A stretch of 34,577 nt of DNA, taken from contig JALGPX010000072.1 of the NCBI GenBank assembly GCA_023515795.1, forward strand, positions 22,117 through 56,693, written 5' to 3'. The DNA is from Amoeboaphelidium occidentale (Eukaryota > Aphelidiomycota > Aphelidea). Shown here piece after piece: positions 19,842 to 29,216 of this stretch. The position numbers and the translations under genes were made by a program. The notes under the pieces are model-generated. The model saw only the letters and a list, made by a program, of their open reading frames with translations. It was not told the origin of the DNA and searched no databases. How positions within the stretch are numbered: position 1 is the first letter of the stretch; each line of letters starts with the position of its first letter.

Positions 19842-21373
19842 TTAAGGGCGTATTGCAATCTTGATTTCTTTGATAACTGATATCACAACAGGAACTGCGA
19901 TCGGAAAAAATAACGGAGCATAAACTGCATAAATGTGTTCTTCTGGGAAATAAAGTAAGGAAGTCATGGAAGGATCAAAGAATGCCTTTTCTGCTAAATC
20001 TAATGATCTTTTCGCATATTCAAAGACCTGAGCTAGAGGCTGATTATTTTTTGAAAGCTAAAACTGTTAGTATTACTTGGATGGTAAATTACCGAATTCA
20101 AGTAAAACAAAGATTTTGCAGTCATATCAGCAATATTATCATTGACTACCATGTTTTGTAGTTTCTCAATCATTCTTACAAGAGAAGTCAAAGTATCAGA
20201 AGCTGTTACAGCGTTCTCGGCGGTCTTCCTTCTCAAGTATGCACATAATTCCCAGTCGCTTAGACCGATACTGCTCTCTTCAACGCTAATCTTAAAATCC
20301 TCCGTAATTTGCACTTCTGACCATAAATCTTCGATGCCTAGCAGCTGGCGTAATTGATAGATGAAAACATTAAAATGTTCACTAAGCTCATCAACTGAAA
20401 TTTTAGCCTTCTCCTTCTTTAAAGAGGATTTCAAATTGAATATTGACACACCTCCTGCACGAGGAAGTAAAAAACTGCTGGAATTCAATGCATGATTTTC
20501 AGATAGGGCAATTTTAAGCGGAGAATGCTTTCTTGATGGAACATAAAGAATGAAGTTAAGTTCCGCATCAAGGTTCGACGCCATTGCAAGATTCCATTCT
20601 GCAGTATTCACAAATTGAGACAACTCTTCGTGAGGGACTTGATAATAACCAGATTTTTTAACAGGTTCAACTTTTAAATGAGCATAATCCTGAACTTGCG
20701 ATGTAATCTGAAGAGTAACTGCATTGCCAATCTTCCTTACGAAAGGCATGACATACCTATTTATCGCAGTTTCAATGTCCCAATCTACCAAAACATTCTC
20801 AGTATCGCCATTCATCAAGTTGAATGATAATAGAACTTTCGACTTGAACGGAATAGCTTTAGCTGATGTATCAATCTCCAAACCATCTGGAACAGGACTT
20901 GATTTTTTTAAAACGCTCGTACGAACATACGCAGAGATCAAATCAGCCAAATGATCTTTTGTCGAATCTGTTGCACCTTCTACGATGATTGTGTTATTTG
21001 TGAGAATGTTTATGATATTCTTTCCCCCTTCTGACCCTTTAAGAACTTTGACCAAGATACTCTCAAAAGGATCATCCAACGTAGCTTGTGTAACTTCCTT
21101 TACGGTTACATCAAAGAAGTACAGAAAACTGTCCCCATGCCGATGATTCTGATAGATTTGTGACAGTTTCGTATTCAGCGCAGATTTGAATGCCTCCGTA
21201 GAAAATCCAGCGCTATCGCTACCATCTTCTAAATGAACCAAAATATTCAGTGGAAACCGTAAAAGTTCGTTTGCTTTTATGCTATCGACTGCCGGTAACT
21301 CACAGCGATAAACTGACGTTGTAACTAACCACAAGGGATACCCAACCAGAGCGAATAATAAAAAGTTAGACAT
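19842..21373 (-). CDS. PIGS: GPI transamidase subunit PIG-S (Gpi17)
   Basis: Exons 21373-20093 and 20057-19842 flank a 35-nt intron with a perfect TACTAAC branch site and give 498 residues. The first membrane span is at about 3-20, followed by the PIG-S signature GYPLWLVTTSVYRCELP. The long luminal domain includes LDAELNFILYVPSRKHSPL and LPRAGGVSIFNL. The second exon restores the conserved end: EKAFFDPSMTSLLYFPEEH, then a C-terminal span (VYAPLFFPIAVPVVISVI). PIG-S is a non-catalytic subunit of the ER complex that attaches GPI anchors. Without the intron the C-terminal anchor would be missing. Confidence 0.93.
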
Positions 21374-21505
21374 TATAACCCTCTTGTAATCATCTTTAAA
21401 ATGTTATTACTATGAAGCTCAAAGTCTAACCTAAAGCAGGAATCCTCGGCACCGGCACCCACATCTTTCAAACAATTTAAAAAAGAATTATTTACGACCG
21501 CGATT

Positions 21506-23103
21506 TTATTGCTCTTTTTCATCAGATTCCTTCTCAGCCTCAACCTTTTCTCCCTCTTCAGCATCCTCAGCAGCACCAGTTTCATCCCCATTAGCATCAA
21601 CTTCTTCTGTCTCTTTTGCCTTCTCTTCAGCTTCCTTCTCTTTCAGTTCCTTCAAGTACTTTTCTTCCATTTCCTTTGCCTTTTGGATATTTTCCTGAGT
21701 AGTCTTTGCCTGATTCTCCAAGAAGTACTTCTTCTTCTCAACCAATTGCTCAATAACTTTACCAGCATCACCCTTCTTTGACGGAACATCAACACCCAAC
21801 TTGAAGAATTGTTCCATTGCAACAATATCAAATTTCAAATCCTTTTCCTTAACCACACGCGTAACCTGAGAAGTTGAGGTTGCAGCAGTTTTACTAGAAG
21901 ACTTCAAACCTCCAAAGTAATTATCATCATCCATACGATCAGACTTCTTCTTCAATGCAACAGCACCAGTAATTCCCTTTGGAAGATTAGCATTCTCTGT
22001 AGCAGCACGAACATCCTTGGAAGAAGCAGGAGCAGCAGCAACAACATCTTCTGAAACAACAACATTAGCCCCCTTTGGAACGTATGCTTCCAATAACCCA
22101 ATCAACACATTACATGTATTAATCTCTTCCCGATACGCAGGAATCTCAGCATTTTCCTTTGCCCTTCTGATATCTTCCATCCTTCTCTCCCTTTCACGCT
22201 GTTCCTTCTGTTCCTTCCACTGAATAGCCTTCCTTGCCCTCTCTTCCTTCATGAACTTATCAAACTCTTCCTTTTGCTTATTGAACTCTTCGTTCATTTG
22301 CTTTCTACTCTGATACAACTGATTAATCTTCTCCTGCAACTGTTCCTTCTCCTGAATCAACAATTTAACCTTGCCATGATTCTCCTTCCCCTGCGCATCC
22401 AAAGCACGCAACTGCCCATACACTTCATCCATCTTTTCCTTGAACAGACGACTTTCTGGATCCATCAAATCCAACTGTTTGCGCACTTCATCCGCACGCA
22501 GCTTTTCCTTCTGAATCATATCCTCCTGAGAAACAAACTGATCAAGAATCTTCTTTTGTTTGCGCAATGCAGATACATCAGACAATAATCGCTTCTCTTC
22601 AATCAACTTCAACATACCAGAAGAAACCTGCCTCTCCAACTCCATAATCTTCCTATCAACTTCCTGATGAGATTTATACTGCAAACGTTCCTTAGCTGAC
22701 CTAATCTCTTCACTCCTTCTCTTCACCAAATCATTACACTGCTTCAACTGATCCTGCAACCTCTGCTTCTGATCCCAATGCCCCTGCTGTTCTGCACGCA
22801 ACTCATCAATCCTCTGACGCAATTCTTTTCTCTTGTCCTGATTCTTTGAATTTGAGCCACCATTAGCAATCTTTTCTTTTAAAGCATCCTACAAAAGTAA
22901 ATCATCATCATCAGAGGAATTAAACCAACAACACTTACCACTTGCTTCTTTAATGAATCAATCTCTTTAGTACACGCATCCAAATTCTTTTTAAACACTT
23001 TAAAATCTGGCTGAGGGGGACGTTTAAGAGTAGTAGTAGTAGAAGATTTAGGAGTCTTTAGTTCAGCTGAATTTTCTGTAGTTTGAGTGGAAGGAGTAGT
23101 CAT
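21506..23103 (-). CDS. BFR1: Bfr1-like polysome-associated coiled-coil protein
   Basis: Exons 23103-22939 and 22888-21506 with a 50-nt intron (GTAAGT donor) give 515 residues. The N-terminal 30 residues are rich in T and S, then PPQPDFKVFKKNLDACTKEI begins a long coiled coil. Bfr1 features are QRIDELRAEQQGHWDQKQRL, KRRSEEIRSAKERLQYKSHQ, EVDRKIMELERQVSSG, SALRKQKKILD and PAYREEINTCNVLIGLLEAY. The C-terminus is very acidic. Yeast Bfr1 binds mRNPs and ER-bound polysomes and was found as a suppressor of secretion defects. The antisense strand also shows long open frames, but these are shadows of the coiled-coil codon bias. Confidence 0.87.
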
Positions 23104-23161
23104 CCTAAAATTATTTAAATTTGATAGACTGAGAAAGAGAAGTAAAAAAAATTTTTTTTTT

Positions 23162-23361
23162 TAGAGATGTGATCCGAGTAGAGAGATGGAGATGTATATA
23201 GAATAATAAGATAACCACCTTAACAACTGCTTTAATTTAATTTAATTTAATTTAATTTAAGAAATCTATTTATAGAATCCTAAGAAGAAAGTATTCCTCT
23301 TAAAACTTGTCTATAATAAAATACTCCTATAATTCTCATTAAAACACTAAACACTCTACCC
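23162..23361. repeat. Left copy of a 200-nt sequence flanking an assembly gap
   Basis: Near-identical to 23382-23566. It carries six TTTAA units (23231-23260) against three in the right copy, plus single-base differences (CCGAGTAG against CCGAATAG, CCTAAGAAG against CCTAAAAAG). It stops exactly at the N run, so it looks like an unmerged contig end from a second haplotype. Confidence 0.9.
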
Positions 23362-23381
23362 NNNNNNNNNNNNNNNNNNNN
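23362..23381. other. Assembly gap of 20 N
   Basis: A placeholder gap. Because its flanks are copies of one another, the real distance is probably zero or negative, meaning the contigs overlap. Confidence 0.95.
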
Positions 23382-23566
23382 TAGAGATGTGATCCGAATA
23401 GAGAGATGGAGATGTATATAGAATAATAAGATAACCACCTTAACAACTGCTTTAATTTAATTTAAGAAATCTATTTATAGAATCCTAAAAAGAAAGTATT
23501 CCTCTTAAAACTTGTCTATAATAAAATACTCCTATAATTCTCATTAAAACACTAAACACTCTACCC
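23382..23566. repeat. Right copy of the gap-flanking sequence
   Basis: Matches 23162-23361 except for three fewer TTTAA units and a few substitutions. It contains the 3' end of the membrane-protein gene that runs leftward from 24013, so the left copy repeats that gene's last codons. Confidence 0.9.
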
Positions 23567-24013
23567 AAAGCATTAACAGAAGAGAAGATTGAATAAACTC
23601 TTGTAACAATTATTATAGTAGAATAAAGTAAAGACCATTTAAACACTGTAAATCTTGTTGTTGTATCAACAGAAGCAGAAGCAGAAGAAGCAGAAGCAGA
23701 AGAAGCAGCAGAACTTAGAGTGTATAGAACATGACAGTAATTTATAACAAATAAAACAAGTAATAATTCCAATATATAAACAAATAGAATAAAATAGAAT
23801 GAGTCATCCTCTGTCATTGGAGTTAATAATAATAAAGAAGTAGAAGTAGTAGTAGTAGTAGTAGTACTGGTGGGAGTGTATTGTTGTATTATAATGTCTA
23901 TAAGAATACTTGTAAGTATAATAACAGCATAAACACTATAATAAGTTGGATGGAATTAGGGTTAAGAATTAGGGTTAGGGTTACATTTTATTAGAATTAG
24001 AAGAAGAAGTCAT
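23485..24013 (-). CDS. Small multi-span membrane protein, possibly TMEM138-like
   Basis: Exons 24013-23985 (29 nt) and 23935-23485 join across a 49-nt intron in frame for 159 residues. The product begins MTSSSNSNK, then has about four hydrophobic spans: IVYAVIILTSILIDIII; FYFILFVYILELLLVLFVI; VFKWSLLYSTIIIVTRVYSI; and near the end RVFSVLMRIIGVFYYRQVL. Alternating Ala/Ser (SASASSASAS) and Thr runs come from triplet repeats. Size, four spans and the end motif resemble TMEM138, a ciliary transition-zone protein, but similarity is limited to pattern. The intron holds telomere-like repeats. The 3' end lies in the duplicated gap flank. An orphan protein is the alternative. Confidence 0.55.
23955..23984 (+). 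repeat. Interstitial TTAGGG-type repeats inside an intron
   Basis: Three full TTAGGG units and near-units (ATTAGGGTTAAGAATTAGGG, then TTAGGGTTAC) sit in the 49-nt intron of the membrane-protein gene. Read on the coding strand they form the donor-proximal CCCTAA tract. Confidence 0.8.
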
Positions 24014-24090
24014 TTTTAGAAAGAAATACAAGAGAAGTACTCCAATCACACTCAATCACTTTTCTTTCTCTCTAAAAATGACTTCTTCTT
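24001..24090. repeat. Inverted repeat containing both divergent start codons
   Basis: The arms are 24001-24019 and 24072-24090, a perfect 19-nt inverted match (CTAAAAATGACTTCTTCTT in each coding direction), extended by TTTCTTTCT with a small insertion. Each arm includes the ATG of one gene, so both proteins begin MTSSS. The 52-nt centre is the shared promoter of the pair. Confidence 0.85.
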
Positions 24091-25233
24091 CAATCTGTTT
24101 AGTTAAACATTCTGATTCAAAAGATTACTATTCATCTCTTCTTATTAAAAGTAAGTTTAAACTATTTTATTAACAATTAACAATTAAGAAGAGGAGGATG
24201 ATGATGAGTCATTCTTCAAAGTAGAAGTGGATGGTAATAGTAATTATCAAAAGATGAAGATTCTATTAGGAATATATGATACTACTGGAGATAAGAGATT
24301 AAAGGATATTTTACCTTCTACTTCTATAACCAATAATAATAATAAGAAGATTTCTTCTTCTTCTTCTTCTTCTTCTTCTTCTTCTTGTTTAAAGAGAAAT
24401 TCTCTTGTTAAAATTCCTGCTCTGATTGACCATAACACAAACTCTTCTTTAAGAGAATTCTCTTTTGGTCCACAGTATGATTCAACTGATTGTAATATAT
24501 CATATTCAGAATATTATTCTTATTATTGTTGTAATGATGGGATGGAATTAGATGATGATGATGATGATGATGATGTGGAAGTGGATCAGAGTATTTCTAC
24601 ACAGACACAATTGACTGATGTTCTTACTACTAATACTACTACTACTACTAATGAAAGTGGTGTTGATGAGTTGATTCAAAAGTATTCTACTACTTCTACT
24701 TCTTTAGATTCTTTGGTTGTAGAATTTCAGAAGGAGTTTCATTCTGGCTCTGCTGCTGCTGCTGCTGCTGCTAATGAAGATGATGATTTGAATGGGTTGA
24801 TTGGGAAAGGTTGGGATTTATTGATGGAATTGAAGAGAATTCAAGATGATCGGATCAACTTGTTGAAGGAAGTGGATATTTCTAGTGNGCTCTGATTGAC
24901 CATAACACAAACTCTTCTTTAAGAGAATTCTCTTTTGGTCCACAGTATGATTCAACTGATTGTAATATATCATATTCAGAATATTATTCTTATTATTGTT
25001 GTAATGATGGGATGGAATTAGATGATGATGATGATGATGATGTGGAAGTGGATCAGAGTATTTCTACACAGACACAATTGACTGATGTTCTTACTACTAA
25101 TACTACTACTACTACTACTAATACTACTACTACTAATGAAAGTGGTGTTGATGAGTTGATTCAAAAGTATTCTACTACTTCTACTTCTTTAGATTCTTTG
25201 GTTGTAGAATTTCAGAAGGAGTTTCATTCTGGC

Positions 25234-25266
<33 letters not shown>

Positions 25267-25623
25267 AATGAAGATGATGATTTGAATGGGTTGATTGGGA
25301 AAGGTTGGGATTTATTGATGGAATTGAAGAGAATTCAAGATGATCGGATCAACTTGTTGAAGGAAGTGGATATTTCTAGTGATGAATTGATAGTTTATAT
25401 GAAGTGCAAGAGTATAGTTTTGGAATTGATCAAGAGGATGGAAGGACAGCAGGTTGTTTCAATTGGTAGTAAAAAACAAGAAGGTGTGGATTATGGGTGT
25501 GTTGTTTATAGAAATGAGTATGGTTATAATGGTGTCATGAAGGATGGTAATATTGGTAATATTAGTGGTGGTGGTGGGGATGGAATGATTCCGCCACAAT
25601 TGTTGCCTAAAGGAGGAATTTAA
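24078..25623 (+). CDS. Unrecognised low-complexity protein, drawn in two overlapping allelic copies
   Basis: Exon 1 is 24078-24150, followed by a 38-nt intron (GTAAGT...ATTAAG) and exon 2 from 24189. The frame then meets N at 24888 where the assembly repeats itself. The real gene is most likely one copy, for example 24078-24418 joined to 24889-25623. It starts MTSSSICLVKHSDSKDYYSS, has an acidic stretch, a KMKILLGIYDTTGDKRLKD segment, runs of Ser, Asp, Thr and Ala coded by pure triplets, a helical region (GKGWDLLMELKRIQDDRINL) and a Gly-rich end. The helical region recalls chromatin-complex subunits only vaguely, and I assign no function. Codon use is strongly AT-biased. Confidence 0.65.
24419..24887 (+). 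repeat. Allelic copy 1 within the low-complexity gene
   Basis: 469 nt matching 24889-25381. It carries eight GAT, five ACT (before AAT) and seven GCT triplets, and ends at the single N at 24888. Confidence 0.88.
24889..25381 (+). repeat. Allelic copy 2 within the low-complexity gene
   Basis: 493 nt. The same sequence with seven GAT, a longer Thr tract (six ACT, AAT, four ACT) and ten GCT triplets; these three changes account for the whole 24-nt length difference. It continues into the unique 3' part of the gene. Confidence 0.88.
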
Positions 25624-25672
25624 AGTCAAAATGGTTTACTAATAAAGTGTCTTCATTTCAGTTGATTTATTA

Positions 25673-27537
25673 TTACTCTGTCTTCTTCTTCTTCTTTTCT
25701 TCCTCAGCCTCAGCCTCAGCCTCAACTTCTCCATCTTCTGCTTTTATCACTTGACCATACTCATTCGGTCTTGTATTATCTGTTGGATATATCCAGCGTT
25801 GGTATAAATAAACAATGAAGACTAGGTCATCTCTAAAGCATGCTAATCGGTGTAGTAGAGGCATCTTGATGATGAATGCAAACAAGTCATCAATTATTGT
25901 ATTTAGGGATTTGTACATTAGAGTACGCCATGGCATGTGTGCTACGGATTTCAGTTTGTAATTGATGAATAATTGTGGAGTCATTGCAATGAATCCAAAT
26001 GTATAGACGAATTGTACTAGAGTTTGGATGGTAAAAGAGTACCAGGATGTGTGGGTGGAGTAGAAGAGAGAGTATGCAGTGTAGCCAATTAATAATGGAA
26101 AGCATAGAATAGACAGATATTTAAAAGCCATAGCATCATACTCATCAGTTTGTTCTTGTAAAGTCTGCTTGTTTTTCTTGCTATTGCCGCTATTTTTATG
26201 GTGTTTTGGTTGGAATTTTAGTTGGAATGGATACACAGAAATAGAAATATCCATGGCCTTTTGTATTTTCCATGCTTCAATTATTAGACCAATGAATGAT
26301 GATACAATGATTATGTATGATGTTTCATTATCCAACAGGTACAGAAAGATTATAGTTTGGAATACAATATTCAGCATTATAGTTCTTATTGATAGTCCTT
26401 CATATGATTTCTGTTTTCTCCAGAATTGTACATCATTCTTGAATGCAAGGAAATCGAATACAGAGTGCAGAATGGAAACCATAAAAGTTATCATTAGAAA
26501 GTATGGATTTGTCTCATAGAACATTCTCTTTATGGAATCGACTTCTGTTTGAGATTGTCCCAGCATTTCTGTTTGTACTTTGAAGCTATGATCCATTTGT
26601 ACCATCAGTTGGAACTTCCACATTGATAAAGGATACAGTCGAATGATCAAAGGTAGAGTAGTAATGGTATCATTAATTGGATAATTGTAAACATCTTCCA
26701 TAAGCATCCAAAAAGTGTTTGGGTAGAGTATTGGTAAGTGTTTGCCACCGGATTTATCTGCAAGTTTGACATACTGGAACAATTGTGGTAATGCTTTGAG
26801 CTGGGACACTGGTAGCTTCTGTGCATCAGGAATGTAATTGATGGTCAGATTAGGATACCAATAAGAAATGATCGTGTCTTGTTCTTGTTTCACAGTGCTA
26901 ACGACTTGCTCTTCGACGCCAGTTAGTAAATTCTTTTTAGTTTCAGTTTTTCTTTTTGGATGGAATTTAGTAAGGATTTCTACAGAATGCACAACATCCA
27001 TCGCGCGCTGGGCTTCATAATCTTTTGGGTGTTTCTTGTTTCGTGCCAAGTAAATGTGCGCATACAATGAACCGTTATTTCTCAAATGATCAGTAACTTC
27101 AATCTGCACTTCTTTATACTCATCAGTTGCCCATTCGCCAAATACCAAATTATTCTGTTCATAAACTAAACCTTTGGAGAAGTCACACATAAAAGCATCC
27201 GGAGAAACGCAAATGTAAACGTCCATTTCAGTTCCCAAAGGCCACACACATTCGCTCATTCCCGGCAGCTGAACTTCTCCAGAGTTGGTTTTAATTGATA
27301 CCGGCGAGGAAGTATCAGGGCCTATTAAAGTTAAGATTGGGCACGAGATTCTAATTTACCTTTGAACCATTGGATGGCATAGTAAATAACCATAAATCTT
27401 ACAAAAGTACTAAAAATTTGTTCAATTACGGAAGGCTGTCTTTGCTGTGGTTGTTGTTCATGTTGCTGCTGCTGCTGCTGCTGCTGCTCTTGAGTGTCAT
27501 TTGCTTGAGGTTCTTTTTCTGCGCCACTATCAGACAT
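25673..27537 (-). CDS. CLPTM1: CLPTM1 family multi-pass membrane protein
   Basis: Exons 27537-27360 and 27321-25673 with a 38-nt intron (GTAAAT donor, CTTAAC branch) give 608 residues. The N-terminus is polar with a poly-Gln run coded by CAG repeats, then a first span (FVRFMVIYYAIQWF). The large extracytoplasmic domain has CLPTM1 features (LYAHIYLARNKKHPKDYE, TISYWYPNLTINYI). The helical region contains FMVSILHSVFDFLAFKNDVQ, FWRKQKSYEGLSIRT, then the signature GFIAMTPQLFINYKLKSVAH, MPWRTLMYKSLNTIIDDLFA and YLYQRWIYP. The tail is rich in Glu and Lys. Human CLPTM1 retains unassembled GABA-A receptors in the ER, and its relative CLPTM1L acts as a lipid scramblase in GPI synthesis. Confidence 0.94.
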
Positions 27538-27558
27538 CTGGTCTTTAACAAAAGAAAA
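27538..27558. promoter_or_regulatory. 21-nt gap between divergent start codons
   Basis: The CLPTM1 and PPR-like start codons are 21 nt apart, the same distance as at 2802-2822. Both spacers begin CTGG beside the left CAT and end in an A-rich run before the right ATG. Confidence 0.5.
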
Positions 27559-29208
27559 ATGTTACTCCCTCGGTTGCGATACTTCAAGACAATTAATCGA
27601 TTTATAATATCCACACGAAATACGCGTTTATATTCGACTTGTGATAGACCTGTTGGTGTTGTACAGCAAAGAGCAAGAGGCTCACAAGAGATGGTTGCAT
27701 ACAATCAACAGCATTTAAATCAAGGCAGCGTGGTTATACAAAAGCACTTACCATCAGCGGGCTCATTTATTAAAAAGCATTCAAAGTCAAAGTACAGAGA
27801 AGGGGATGAAATGTTTCTGAGATCTTATCTGCGCACGATATCTCAACAAAAGCACGATAATGTTCCGTCGTCTTATTGTGATGTACTAAAGGAGGAGACG
27901 ATGTTGGCTGGTATACAAGCCCTCTTAGAACAAAACAAAAACGTTTTACTCACACCCGAAGAGTACGCTTATATTCTTAAAGCATGTCGCAGTGCTAATT
28001 ATGATTTCTTTTTGCACCACGGTTATCCTGACGGATTTGATATTGCATTCACATTGCAGAATAGTGAATTATTCGAGGAATATGTCAGGCACCAGCACCG
28101 TTTCCATGGTGTCGACGCATTGGATGATATTTTGCAGAGCTTGGAATCACAAAAGGCGCCGAATCTGAACGTGTTCCATTCGATTATTGAGCTATACGCC
28201 CACAGTGGCAATTTTGAGAGTGCTGAAATGCTCTTAGCTGAAGTTTCTGATGCGCTTGTTAGTTCTGATAAGTTCTCGGAAGAAGAAAAGGCTTTGGTTT
28301 ATCGAGACGCTCTAGAATCGCTTGTGAGAGGTGGATGTGAACACGGAACTTCAAATATCAAACCTCACGTGGACTTACTGCTTTCGACCAAGAATACCAA
28401 GACTTTAGATTATGCCGGAGAATATTTGATCAAAGCTCATAGAGCTGACTTGAACAGTATTATCAACTTGCAGAAACACGAAACCGGAAAAGGCCCTGAA
28501 GAAATTAAGACAACCTGGAAGACTCTCAAGGCTGCATTGAGTCAGACGTGGGATGGTACTTCGATAGAAAATGTTCAGCACATTCATGAACTTTTAAAGT
28601 TTCTTGAAGTCTATTCAATTCATGATGTTTCAGAGGAAAGCGCTAATTTAAATCGACACTTTTCAGAATTACTGGCAAAGAATGGCTTCGTGCCATCAGT
28701 GGATATTCTTAACACGCAAATGGCGATTAATGCAAACTCCCGTTATTTAAGAGAAGAGAATTGTCAATTGCCTGACGCTTTGCTTGAAAACAAGAGACTC
28801 TACATGTATTACAAAAGTTTAGGATACTATCCAGAGCCTAAAACGTGCTCTGCATTATTTCGATCATGTATGAAGAATTTAAATACTGGATTAAAAGCTA
28901 TACCTGATAATACGAAGAAGGATATTTTTGATATAATTGACGACATGAAAACCAAAGTCGTTCCGTATACTAGAGACTCTTTGCTTTGCGCTGTCGACGC
29001 CTTAACGTCCTCCGGAATGTTTTTGGAGGCATGTAGAGAAATACAAGGCGCATTCAAGGCAACTTCAAGTGTATTCTCAAAATGTGTTGTCGATGATCAG
29101 ATCTTGGAACTGTTTATTCATCGTGCATCTGCTAATGGAGCTGTCGATCAAGTAGAAACTGTCCTCAATATTGCATCTCAAATCAATTCCAAGAAGAATA
29201 AAACTTAG
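27559..29208 (+). CDS. Mitochondrial PPR-like helical-repeat protein
   Basis: A single exon of 549 residues. I chose ATG 27559 because the next 25 residues are a good mitochondrial presequence (LLPRLRYFKTINRFIISTRN, no acidic residues). The open frame upstream of it is antisense to CLPTM1 exon 1. The body is alpha-helical with pentatricopeptide-type units, clearest in NLNVFHSIIELYAHSGNFES followed by AEMLLAEV, with weaker ones near YFPEP-like turns (GYYPEPKTCSALFRSCMKN) and LLCAVDALTSSGMFLEACRE. Such proteins usually bind organellar RNA, in mRNA maturation, translation or ribosome assembly. Sequence alone does not name the target. The stop is 8 nt from that of ethanolamine kinase. Confidence 0.75.
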   Translation: MLLPRLRYFKTINRFIISTRNTRLYSTCDRPVGVVQQRARGSQEMVAYNQQHLNQGSVVIQKHLPSAGSFIKKHSKSKYREGDEMFLRSYLRTISQQKHDNVPSSYCDVLKEETMLAGIQALLEQNKNVLLTPEEYAYILKACRSANYDFFLHHGYPDGFDIAFTLQNSELFEEYVRHQHRFHGVDALDDILQSLESQKAPNLNVFHSIIELYAHSGNFESAEMLLAEVSDALVSSDKFSEEEKALVYRDALESLVRGGCEHGTSNIKPHVDLLLSTKNTKTLDYAGEYLIKAHRADLNSIINLQKHETGKGPEEIKTTWKTLKAALSQTWDGTSIENVQHIHELLKFLEVYSIHDVSEESANLNRHFSELLAKNGFVPSVDILNTQMAINANSRYLREENCQLPDALLENKRLYMYYKSLGYYPEPKTCSALFRSCMKNLNTGLKAIPDNTKKDIFDIIDDMKTKVVPYTRDSLLCAVDALTSSGMFLEACREIQGAFKATSSVFSKCVVDDQILELFIHRASANGAVDQVETVLNIASQINSKKNKT

Positions 29209-29216
29209 TTCATCTA

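Noticed and set aside
21509-22588. Hydrophobic open frames opposite Bfr1
   Set aside because: Lys/Glu-rich coiled-coil codons read as Leu/Phe/Ser on the other strand; shadows, not membrane proteins.
23821-24012. CRISPR-like or satellite array in the triplet-rich region
   Set aside because: Only simple triplets and short telomere-type units; no regular spacers.
24189-25623. Tandem gene duplication of the low-complexity gene
   Set aside because: The second copy begins right after an N and differs mainly by repeat counts; the same pattern occurs at three other N positions, so an assembly join is more likely.
27370-27558. N-terminal extension of the PPR-like protein with a poly-Leu run
   Set aside because: It is antisense to the CLPTM1 first exon; its Leu run is the mirror of poly-Gln. 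ATG 27559 gives a good presequence.
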